This document shows positions 11,749 to 24,100 of a DNA stretch of 64,000 bases, in pieces (the stretch's first letter is position 1; every line of letters begins with the position of its first letter). The position numbers and the translations under genes were made by a program. A model generated the notes under the pieces. It worked only from the letters and a program-made list of their open reading frames with translations, was not told the DNA's origin and ran no database searches. Source of the stretch: Escallonia rubra (taxonomy: Eukaryota > Streptophyta > Magnoliopsida > Escalloniales > Escalloniaceae); NCBI GenBank assembly GCA_033065855.1, contig JAVXUO010001076.1:62001-126000 (forward strand), read 5' to 3'.

Positions 11749-12116
11749 TATATGCTATTTTCGATAGATCACCGATGTGGTTGGTAATAGATGGTGATAT
11801 TATCCAAAGATCAAACAAAGGAAAAGATGGAAAAATAGATGGTGACATGGTAAAGCTTGATTGGTTTCAAAAGACAAATAAATGAGAGATGTCAACTCGA
11901 TGTCGGCAATTGACCATTTATGACAACTAATGCCATAAAAAGGCACTTTGGCCCGATTCGGCCGCCCAAAATCTTTGATAACAACGAAAATTTAGGACAC
12001 TAATCGCCACAGTATTCCATCACTAATCATCACGAAACCCCACCAAAAATAGCACAGACCAGCAAAATCATACCCACATTTGTTGGTGTGGGAACCTCAA
12101 GCTTTGCAGGAAAAAA

Positions 12117-15100
12117 ATGGCCTTCTTTTTCGGGTTGGTGGTTGGTTTTACTGTTGGTCTTGCTCTGATCGTTGGGTTTGTTCGGTCTGAAAATGCTAGA
12201 TCCAAGCGTCGGTCTGAACTTGTAAGTTCAAATCTGTTTGTATCTGTAAGAGAGAGAGTGTGGTGCGTGTGTTATCTGCTTACTTGTGGTTTGGGTATAT
12301 GTGTGCAATGTATCTGTTTAATTTTGATGTGGGCATGAGTCTTATCTGTGATTTGTGTTAAATGGATATTTTATTCTTAATATGTGTCATTTGTGTTGGT
12401 GGGTATGTAGTCATACGTGCAAATTTTGCGCGTTTGTGTGTCTGCTTGTTTATGGTATGTCTATGTGATTTTATGGTACTGGATATGTAGTTTTATAGGT
12501 ATGAATAAATTTGTGCGGTAATGGGGATGTATTTATAGACTGCGTATGCTTGAGTGTGAGTGTGCTTGATGATTTGTGTTGTTGAAGGCGATGGGAATTG
12601 CATCGTTGGCAAGGATGACAGTTGAAGATTCAAAGAAGATTTTGATACCTGAATACTACCCATCTTGGGTTGTCTTCTCAAACAGACAAAAGTTGAGTGA
12701 TATCCTTGTTTAATTATTCTCTATCTTTACCCTCACACTGTATTTACCCTAGGTATATCTTTACAAGGGGACCGATGTCGTTGTCTGTGTGTATTTTTCA
12801 GTTGAAATGGCTAAACCTGGAGCTTACAAAGATCTGGCCCTTTGTTGATGAGGTTATATAGAACAGCCTTTAGTTTCTATTGAATACCCATTTACTCTGT
12901 GGGTGCTGCAGATAGTGTCCTCTTGCTTTCGGAGTATGACTCTAAGTTGGATGTTTGTAGGCAGCATCTGAGCTTATAAAGGCTAATGTGGAGCCAATTC
13001 TTGAGCAATATAGACCAGTTATATCGTCTTCCTTAAAGTTTTCCAAGTTCACTCTTGGAACTGTTGCACCACAATTTACAGGTTAGACGGTTGAGTGCAT
13101 AAATTGTTATCAAATTCCTGCCATAAACATTGTTCTGTTACTGTTTCTGATGCAAGTTTATTTCCGTGGTTATAAATGATGAGAGAGAAGTATATCAATT
13201 GGTATTTGGCTGGGGAGCAATCAGATTCAAGCACCCACTGTTAATTGGTTTGGTGTTGCTTTATTATCTTATGTTTACAAATGTTCTTATAGTTATGTGG
13301 TTGCATCATGTGGACAACCTTCGTTTTAGAGCAAGGTTGAGAGATAGGAGCAACTGCATTAGTTGCATTGCACAAGAGAGTTGCAGCCATTTGTTCTACT
13401 TCTGACGGTTTTTTATATGAATCATAGACTAGCATTTGCAGTTCCAGTTTCGATGGAAAGACTTCTCTAGCTAAAGCAGTGTTATTAAAGGCGCAGGCGC
13501 ACCTAAGGCGCAAAATTAAAATAAACAAAAATAAATAAATAATAGTGCATTAAAAAAATAAAAGTACGTAAAAAAATTCAGAATATGACAATTAATAAAC
13601 TTGCAAACACTAGAAAAAGTTTCAAGTTCCATAACATCATAATTTAACAAGCTTCCAACACTAGAAAAGTCTTAAATCCACTGAAACATAGCAAATCACT
13701 AAATTATGAGGTGTTGCTTATGTCGATAAACACCGCCCTTTGTAATTTTTTGACAGTGACAGCATTTTTATTGCGCGGATTAGGGGTATGTCCATATTTT
13801 CAAGCTGGGTCCTTTGTATCCGTACTCGGTGTCGACATGTATATCCAGATTGAATTATATGATAACACTGAAATTAGCTTAAAACCTTGAAATAATACAA
13901 AAACTGAAGCCTTTTTAACCATGAAACAGGATTTGTAACCATGAATTAGCCTTTGTTGTAACCAAGATACCAGTTATTGCCAAAGAAAAAGTAAAGGGTG
14001 TTAATCATCACACTAAGGCTCCAAGGGTCTTAAGCATCACACTTAGATAGAATAATGCAAGGCATCACGCTAAAGGTTCTTGCGCTTCAAACCCCATAGA
14101 ATGATGCGTCACACATCACAGTGAACCAGCTAAAGATAGTAAGGAGGACAACAAAGTTTTACTCAAATTAGGACAACAAAGAGTTACTCAATTATTCTGA
14201 AATTTTGGTTCTTGCCTTATATACTAAAGATTATATTGGGGAGCACAATTGTGATAAAGCTACTACAGACGTATTGATTCAGAACCAACCAAGTAAAGCA
14301 AGCTAATATATGCATTTCAAGCTAATATATGCATTTCTATCTGATACACGACATATCTTTACTCTCAGTTAATTAGTTCCAGAAATTGGAGGAGTTATTT
14401 ATAAGCCTTTGACCAAAGGAATGAACTTCATAAAATGTTTGTGCTTTTAGAATCCAAATGTCTCACTTGTCTAGGTAAAAATATCAATGTATCACATGTA
14501 TTTTATGTAATGAGCCAAAACTTGCCGCAGCATTGCAAACGTGCAAGCTGCACAACCATTAAAATGTAAAAAACTGCTTAACTTTACCAGGATTTTTTCT
14601 AGGAAAGAGCTACTTAACACACTAGAAAGGAACTTTAGCAGCCCAAGACAAACAAAAAAAGTACCACTAGCTCTGCTTTAGAGTGCTTAAATCTACAAGA
14701 TTTTTCATACTTACAGCCTCTTGCTGTAAGTTAGTACTGCAGCAAACATAGACAGTAGAGCAACTATATGTCATGCAAAGCATAGTAAAATTCTTCCGTA
14801 GCAGCTTATGGCATGATTGTGGAATTGCGTAGAATGTGCAAAGTCCCTCATACCCCTTTTCCAAATCAATATAGAAATGTTAAAATCCCTGCTGCTGCTG
14901 CTGCTCTAAAGGAATTTTAACATTTCTATATTCATGCTTGCCATTCTTACGCAGGTCTGTGAATCCCGAGTTTGTTTACCATGATATTGTGAACCATACA
15001 ATCAAGGGTGGACTGTCACAGTCGGGTGGAAAAATGATCAAATTAGAGAGCGAGAGAGAGTGAGAGGGAGGGAAGTAGCTGCTTCAATTGGAGCAGCCGA

Positions 15101-18100
15101 GCAGCAGCAGCAGCAGCAGCAGATAAGAGCAGCAGCAACGGCACGACGGCGACTGGAGCTGTGTAGCAGCAGGCGGCCGACAGCGAGAGAGGCGATGGTG
15201 GCGACTAGAGCAAGGGACGGGTCACGGGATCAGGCGAGGCCGCGAGGGGTGAGACCGTGAGAGAGACTGTGAGTCGTGACTAGTGAGACTGAGAGTGAGA
15301 GTTAGGTCTTTCATTGTGTTTGGGGATTTTGATCTGGGGATTTTGGACTTTAATCTTTAGAATATTAGTTAGACTTACTTGGTGCTTGGTGGAGCTAAGA
15401 AACAAAAATCTGGAAGAAAAGTGGACGGTGAATATAAAGCCACGCCATCATAATCAACGGCTAGATTTCGTACGCCTTAACGTGCGCCTCCACCACCGCT
15501 ATGCGCCTGGGCGCATGAGGCGCGCGCGCTTTATTGAACGCGCTGCGCCTAGGCCTAGGCGAGGCGCGATTAGTGAGACTGGATGCGCCTAGCGCCTAGG
15601 CTCGATTTTTATAACACTGAACTAAGGTTAGAAACAATGGTTTGACAAAACAACACTAAGGTTAGGGTACTAGCTTGAAGTGTCAGTATATACCTGCTAC
15701 TGATTTGAGAAACTAGAGTGTTTTCACCTCAACCATAAACCAGTTGCAGCAGTTTTGGTAAAAATTGAGAATTTGCCCTTCCATCTTAGCAGTGACAGGT
15801 AACGAAACTAGTTTCCCCAGTGACTTTCTCCAATGCAGTTGGAGGTAATAGAGTTGTCTATTTGCCTTTATCGGGTGGCTTGATTATCTTTTTATTTCAG
15901 TCACGTGCAACCTGGACTGCCGTCTTAGGCTTGCTGGTTACTATGGATACGCGATATGGCACTCCGCTGTTGTGCATTCCTTTGTTTGTTTTTCAAAGTT
16001 CAACTTATCTATATTGAAAATCATTGAAAAGAAAGTAAAAGGATAAATACAGGCAGAGATCCAGAACACTTGGCGATCAACAAAGCTCATTATACTGCTC
16101 CTAAAGCTCCTTGGTAGAGCTAAAGTCAAGAGGGATTAAGGGAGGTGTGTTACTGGTGGATGTAGTTTATATAATGCAAGGGGTCAGTAGTCGAGGATTC
16201 AAAATTTAGGGAAACAGATGAGCTGGAAAAAGAAGAAAAATACAAAATTTAAGTAGAGCAAGAGGATCCCTATTTTGACTTTGCTAAATCGGCCTCTCTC
16301 ACACGCGCGCGCGCACAAATGACAAAGACAGAGACAAACACAGACTCACCAATCGTCAACTTATTCTTTGTTTTCTTTATGGAATTTAGAAAAGAAGGAA
16401 CAAAGAAGCTATAATAGGGTTAATTACGCTGGGCGCCCCCAAGTTTACTCGCGATAGCGTTTGCCAGCCTGAAGTTCATTGTAGCTATCTAGCACCACAA
16501 ACTTGCATTAGTGCAGCGCCAAACATCCCCCGACTATTTCCCAGGCAAAGGACTCGCCGGAGAGGTGATTTGGCTCAACTTTTTTTTTGGGGGGGGGGGG
16601 GATTTTTACAAATCAATATTTTTCTCTCTTTCTTTGTCTGATTTGACATTGGCCCTCTCTCCCCCCTCTTTCCTCTAAAATTGACTGAATCTTCTCCACC
16701 ACAGCGCGACTATCTCCACGCCACCACCTGCTCCAAGCTCACCATCCTCCTAGTCCTCTCCTCCAACATCTCCAAGATCCGGATGCCACCCCTCGAATCT
16801 CATATCCACCCCCATCGACACTGCCCACTCCGTCTTCCAGCGCACAACCACCACAAAATCAACAACCCACGCCACATGCTGCCGCACGCCCCATGCCATC
16901 ACTATTATATTCACCAACCACCGCCCTCGACCAATCACCATATGCACCACCTCCTGAGACATTTGTATGTATAAAGTGTGCAGTGAAGTGGGGCTCTCTC
17001 TTATTACGAAATCCATTCACGGAGTTCCCTTCTCTATGTTTGGAGAAATCTCAAGATCAAAACCCAAAATAGAGCTAATTCGTAATGGAAGTCATTGGAA
17101 TTGCTGGCTGCTATTGAATACAAGTGAGTAGAAAACAATCTACTCCCAAATCTGTTATGAACTGGGTTTGGGATTTGGATTGGGTTTAAATTGGTAGGGC
17201 AGGTGTGGTGGTTGATAGCAAGGATGTGGTGGCGGTAGTTGGGGTGGTTGATAGGGATGGAGTTGCGGCGGGTAGGTGTGGCCGGTGCGGGTTGCATGGT
17301 GGTCGAACAGTCAAGATGGTGGTATGGGTTGGAAGAAGGAGATGAGAGAAAATTAAGAAAAAAAAAAGAAAAGGTCAAAAAAGAATAGTAAGATTTTCTT
17401 TTTATACTCGTTATGAAATTCTCGTAATATTCCTGAAAATTTTGCATCCTCGTCACTCCGGTGAGAATTTTTACCGGAATTTGATCGGTGGGTGTTAGAG
17501 TCACACTTATGCAATTCTGTGGTGCAAGATAGCTAAAATGAACTTTGTGGTGCCGAATGCTACCAAGGGTAAACTTGGGGACGCCCAGCGTATTGACCCA
17601 GCTATAATATCAAAGAGAACTTTAATTAGAACATAGAATTTAGCAGATTTCCGAGTATTTAACTTTACATAATTGCCTAATTCCTTGTAGATCTTAAAAT
17701 GCCATGTACCTATGATATTTGAGTCTTAAAGTGCTGGTAGTAGCTTTTGTCTTAAATTTGGAAATTTTCAAGTCAGTTCTTCCCTTTTAGTTAAAATATT
17801 TGTGAAGATAAATGCTCAATTGTCTTGCTATTGTTGTTTAGGAGTTTCTATCCTTGAAGATGGAAGTGATGGTATTACCATGGAGCTAGAGATGCAGTGG
17901 GATGGCAATCCAAGTATAATTCTTGATATCAAGACTAGACTTGGAGTCGCATTACCTGTACAGGTAATGCTTAAAGTTTTACCTATTTGCTTGTACTCTT
18001 ACCTATAACAACAGCTGAGTGTATGTATATTAGGCATCATGTATGTATATTAGGCATCACTTTCTGCGGTTGAAAAAGTTGTTTATTTATCTCAGTATAC

Positions 18101-21100
18101 AAAGCACAAAACATAGCAGTTTTACGTTATATCCTAGTGATCCACTGTTCAGGGTGGTTAACAGTACCGGTATCGTGTCAACGTTGTATTACTGACAAAT
18201 CTTTGAAATGTTTAACACGTGTGGATTACAGAGGGCTTTTGAAACACAGATACGTTATGACTGGCCAAAAAGAGAAAAATAAGAATTTGTATGGAGGGCT
18301 TGCCCGTTTATAGGTACCAAGCGGATAATAGAGGATGAACTGGGTGAATAGATCAATTTCTTGAATTACCATTCTTACTTTATGTGGAGAGTTCTTTTTA
18401 TTGCACAAGAGCCTGAGGATTCTGCCTAAGTTTAGGCACCTTCAGCCTCCAAGTTGACTTCAGAACTATTCTTTGACTTCCTTATCATTTTTAAGGGATC
18501 TAATGATCATGCATTTCCTCAGTTGCTATAGCTTTCTGGTGTTTTCCTATCTTCTTGGTTGGCCTATCTTCTCTTCCTTTACACATATTGAGAAAATTTG
18601 TTATGTTGCTTGGCGCTTCTTTAATACTTGTATGAAAATAGACACGAGGGTGTAGAGGTGTTTCCTTTTCAGGTTACTTTAATGCCTTTTAGAGTGCAAC
18701 AACCTTGGAGGTGATGGGCATACTTGGTTCCTCACTTTCTTGGGAAAGTGCAAACTTCCTTGTTTAACATGAAGTTTCTACTTTGTTTCACCCTTGCTTG
18801 CTGAACAAAAGCGCAATCCAATATCTTTCATGCATTTGCAATTAAATTTTTACGGATTTGTTAAAAGAGGGGCTTTGAGATATATGACTTGCCTTTTCTC
18901 AATGATTCTCTTGTTTGTTTCTTGTATTTGTAGGTAAAGAATATTGCGTTCACTGGGGTTTTCAGATTGATCTTTAAACCGCTCGTTGATGCATTTCCTT
19001 GCTTTGGAGCAGTATGTTTTTCTCTAAGAGAGAAGGTGCAGCATCTCATTCTGATTTGAAGCATTTCTCACTTATTAAAAACCAAAGTTTTGTTTTTTGA
19101 AGCATTTTTCTTGACATTATCAACAATATATCTGCACTCAAACATAAATATATGAGTAAGGTAGTAGGATGGTGTATGCTTTGCACCATAGCTTTGGTGG
19201 ATATTTTTCAATTGGGCTGTTGATATTAATGCAACGACTCTTAGGCGCGAGAAACTAAAATTACATTAAATGCACTTTACCAGTAACACCTGTTAAAATG
19301 GAAAATTGCAGGATCTTAATTAAAAAAAAATGTTAAATGGAAATGTGCTGTGTAAGAGGTCTCCACCTGTGATGTTATACTGATCATGAACTTTGAATAG
19401 AAATTGACTCGTGCCACTATTTTTTTGAAACACAAGCACCTGCCAACTATATGGGATTCAAGCTTATTAGTCCTATTATGAAGCTTCTAGAGAGGGTATT
19501 GATGTGTGGGAGATCCACAAGCTATCTTGTTGGCTCAACGATTGATGGAGAGATTTAGCAAAGAAAGAATCAGTCTTCATATGGCTTTTATAGATATATA
19601 GAGGGAAAAGCATGCAGAGGAGATACCAAGGGAGGTTATGTGATGGGTTCTAGAGGAGTACCTACTTAGTATGTTGATGTGCTGAAGGGTATCAAATATG
19701 TAGCAGTAAGCAGTACTGATAATGCAATTTTTGAATCCCATTTATGACAGTACCTACTACTTTGCTTTGGGTGTGGATGAGCTTACTAGGACTCTCGTAG
19801 ACGAGGTCCTGAGGTGTGTGATATTCTCAGCTGTTAATGGAAGAGACTAGGACAGAGGTTATTTTAAAGTTGGAGTTGCAGAGACGTCATCTAGATAGAA
19901 TCTTGAATCTCGGGGTTTGGGGTCAAGTAGGACGAAGACAAGTTATATCGAGTATAGTGAGATGAAGCGGAGAATTAAGTGTGAAAGATCATGGATACGA
20001 AAGAGTGTTCTGTCTTTGATCAGTAGCTCATAAGGAGGGAGAGAAAGATGGAGATGTTAGTCACAGAATAAGAGCAGGGTGGATAAAGTGGAGCTTGTGG
20101 ATTGTTGCCGTGGTATTTCTATCAAGTTGAAGAAAATTTCGGAGGATGACGGCAAGACTGCTATGTTGTATGGTCTGGGATGTTGCGCTATTGGCAGCAA
20201 AAGACATATATAAAGACAGCTCAAATGTGAATGCTTCGATGGACAAGACCACAAAAGGAAAGAATAAGAAATGAGAAGTTTTGCAGAAGGTAGAGATGGT
20301 TTTGACTCGTTCAGTCTAGGTCTTTAGATGCCCCAGTGTGAACAAACTGACAAGTGAGATTGATAAAATAATGAGAAAGGACATCAGTGACAGAAATATA
20401 TAGAGAAGATGGATATGAGAGGGTGGAAGCAATTAGTTAAATACTAGTATGGAACTATTGCTTAGTTTACTCAAGTAGTTGACTGAGTTAAATCACCCCC
20501 ACTATCTCCAAGTGTCCATCATTTCTAGTGTTCACTCATAATTGCCAGTCTCCACGTTTTGAATTTTGATAGTATCCACTCATAATCGCCGGTTTCCACC
20601 TTTTGATAGTGATTAATCATATTGCACTCTCCATCTTTCAGTGTACCCTTCCTCTTAATAGCTTCAGGGACTTACGTAAAATGACTATGCCAACCTCTTT
20701 GGTGTTAGGATTTTTAACTTCTTTATGTCCTCGTAAAATCTGGCTAAATGAGTCAAAGAGCATGGATTCTGTTGATGAACAAGCCAGATATTTGGAGCAG
20801 TGTGTATATAGAAAGGCTAAGAAACTATTACACCGAAAACCAATAAAATGGCAAGTGAAAGCTGACTTTTTGAGGGAAAAAAAATCCAAAGAATGTATTC
20901 CAAGTAAAAAACATCCTTATCTTATAGTTTATAATCACATGTCAGGGGGGGTATTTTTAGGAATATGTCACCAAGTCATGCACCCAGCACTTGAACCACT
21001 TTTAGTTTGTCAGACAAACAGGGAACATGACAATGGGAAAGTGAAAATCAGCACACAACCTTCATGTATAATAGTAGGAAGATTCCAGCCAGACAGATCT

Positions 21101-24100
21101 TCAGAGCAGCCAGTTTAAAGGTTCAAAATCTTGCGCCCCCAGTTTTTCCGCTGTAATTTGCATATAATGTCTAGCTTTGAAGTCTTACATCTCGGAGTCA
21201 TAATAACTCTCTACATAAAAGTAACCAAAGAACCTAGCTGAAAGTGACCCATTTTTGCGGTTATATGTGTGTAATGGTTTTATATACGTGTCTCTATATA
21301 CATATATACATATATGTATAATACATCATACAGCTACGTATGAGAAATGATAGGAATCAAATTTTAACTAGTAACCTTTCGAGAATTAGAAACTTACATG
21401 CCAGTTTCGTAGATGTTTGGACATAGCCCCTTTATTCTCCAATACTGGTGTTATATGTTTGTAGCTGTATCCAGGTACGCTCTTTTTTATGAATAATACA
21501 GACTGTTCATGCTTCAGAGCTCTCACATGCACATATTAAGTTTTATGTTTGTGTTCTCTTTTCAAGCTGTTATTGGTTTGTCTAACTGTGGTTATTGGAC
21601 TAATAGAGGTTGTCAAAGCAGTGCCAATTAGATTCCCAAGTTCCTTTGTCACGCATATTTTTAATTTTGGATGAAACTTACTCGCATGAAATGCTATGCA
21701 GCTGCTAACATATGGGATTTTACTTGGTTGCTACATTCAACATTTCCTATGCGAATACTTGATCATATCTCATCGTATATGTATTCGTGGAAGATGATTT
21801 ATATTTTTGTAACATATATTTAAGCAAAAACATGGAGGTACAGTCGTCTAAGCAGTAATCCTCTGTGTGTGTGTGTGTGTGATACGCACCAATACATGCA
21901 CATACGCGCGCCCAAGCACGCTCAGACACACGCTCACTGGCATATGCATGCAGACACCTGCTTATACTTGGCTTTTTCTCATTTATTTATCTGTTTATTC
22001 CAATGGCAGAAAAAGCTGGATTTCACACTTAAAGTCATTGGTGGTGATATATCAGCAATACCTGGTCTTTCTGGTGCAATTGAGGTTTGACAGATTTTTC
22101 TTATCATTTCTGATCTATCCCTCATTAAGTGTGATAATGATTTTAGGGGAAGTATATTGGCCTGGGACCTCTGCTTTTATGTAGTAGGTTGAATTCAATA
22201 TCAACCACTGAAGACTTTGCATATTGGGTCCCTAGGGGTTTCCAACACAAAGGGCAACTTAACATAATCAGGCCAAACCGCAGGTGGAGGTTTGTCACAA
22301 AATCGAATAAATTAGAAGGAAACCTTACTTGATTAGATAAAGAAGTGTTCCCAACCTATATTGGTCGCACCCATGGACCCACTGTGGGTCCCGTTTTTCG
22401 CTACACGTCACCGTACTCAACGCTCAATTTTCAACGCTCCCGAAACGGTCAAAGCGATGCACGCTCAAGTCATGTGCTTTTTGTTCTTATTTTCCTTTCT
22501 TGCAATTCTTCCTGGCTAAGAAATTTATTTTTGCGCCCGTCAAACCCCTATTCACTAAGTAAGTAATGTCGGTGTGCCTTGGCCTTCACCAAGGGTGGTC
22601 GGCCTCGGCCTTCCCCCTCGGGGGTCGGCCAAGGCCTTCGCTTTAGGGGTCGGCAAACCCTTGTTGGCCTTGGCCTTCCCCTATGAACCACCATTCCTCT
22701 CTCTGCAACGTCCATTGCCTACGGCCGCGCGCCGTCTCTGCAACGACTGTCGCACGTGACGCGTTCCGTCAACACAACATCTGGCGCTTGCGGCTGGGCG
22801 CCGTCTCCATGACATCCGTCGCCTACGGCTTCGCGCCGTCTCTACGACACCCGCTGTCGCCCGCATGCCGGCTCCACGACACCCATCACCCCTGTGCTCG
22901 CCCGCCGTCTCTGCGACACCCGTCGTAGCCCCAATGCGCTGTTCATGCGTCGTGTGCCCCGGCACGATGCCGATCTTCGCGACACCCGTCACTGTGCCCA
23001 TGCGCTGCTCGTGCGTCATGTGCCCTCGGCACGACGCCTACTTCCGCGACAGACGTCGCCATGCCCATGTGTCGTTCACGCGTCGTGTGCCTTCAGCACG
23101 ACGCCCACTTCCCTGACAGACGTTGCCGCGCCCGTGCACCACTCATGCGTCATGTGCCCCCGGCACGACAACCACTTGGGAGACAGATGTCGCCTCGCCC
23201 GTGCGCCGCTCATGCGTCACGTGCCCCCGACACAACGCCTACTTTGGTGACAGACGTCGTCGCGCCCATGCGCCGCTCATGCGTCACATGCCCCTGACAT
23301 GACGCCCACTTCCGTGACAGTTGTCACCACGCCTATGCGCCGCTCATGCGTTACGTAGGAATGACAATGGTGCGGGTTGGATGCGGATTTCACAATATCT
23401 GAACCCGCCCCGACAGCACAAATCAGTTGCCCCGCCATCAGGTCAAGGGATGGGAATACCATCCCCGATCTGGTGGACTACAACAAAATCCGCCCCCACC
23501 CCGGTATACACTGAAGCGCTGAATAATGACCATATGTAGGTTCTGTACCCAGAAACCTGCACCTAAACTCCCATCCCTTTCACTATACACATATCTGCAT
23601 AGATCCGCAAACACACAGATAGTCCACCGCCGCACAACCAACCACCGGCGCATAACCAAGCACCACCATCGCACGATCCACCAACCACCGCAATGACCAG
23701 TCACCAACACAACACCCGCCGCACAGTTGCTGCTCGGGAATGGGGGCAAGTGTAGTTTGCTGCTCTCTTTGATGCTTGCAGTTGTGCTCACGAGCAGAAT
23801 AATTGAAATTACTTAAAGAAAGTACTGTCATCAGAAGAAGGTGGCATGGTTCTAAGCTTAGATCTCCGACTAGTGTGGCAAGCAGACCTGTAATACCGAA
23901 TCAAGACGGCTAGGAACTGACCTTATGCATAGTATGGTATGACCTTCAGTAATGGGGGCAGACAATTGCTGGGCTTTATTCACGTCTCTGATTCTAGGGC
24001 GAAGGAAGAGTGTGGTTGTGCGGCGGAAGAAAGCCTGAGAAGAGAGAACAAGAGAGGAGAAAAATGTTTAGGGTTTTATTATATGCTGTGTAATTGGAGA

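Larger units (their letters stand above)
13477..15619. mobile_element. hAT-like non-autonomous element in synaptotagmin intron 4
   Basis: The left end CAGTGTTATTAAAGGCGC (13477) is mirrored by the right end ...CGATTTTTATAACACTG (15619). Flanks AGCTAAAG and AACTAAGG match at 6 of 8 positions, compatible with an aged 8-bp hAT target duplication. Both ends are rich in GGCGC/GCGCC. No transposase frame is seen. It contains a foldback (14870-14930) and a CAG run. Confidence 0.65.

Noticed and set aside
13166-13528. Open frames on both strands after synaptotagmin exon 4
   Set aside because: Intron sequence with no conserved synaptotagmin residues. The exon order is complete without it.
17034-17504. 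156-codon minus frame
   Set aside because: It is contained in the Mutator-like element of intron 4 and runs into its terminal repeat. Possible captured sequence, but not a supported gene.
20603-21118. 171-codon plus frame in intron 6
   Set aside because: No recognised family, no splice support, and AT-rich non-coding-like composition.
22894-23250. 118-codon open frame rich in Arg, His and Pro
   Set aside because: A GC-rich tandem-repeat artefact inside the LTR, with no start context or conserved domain.
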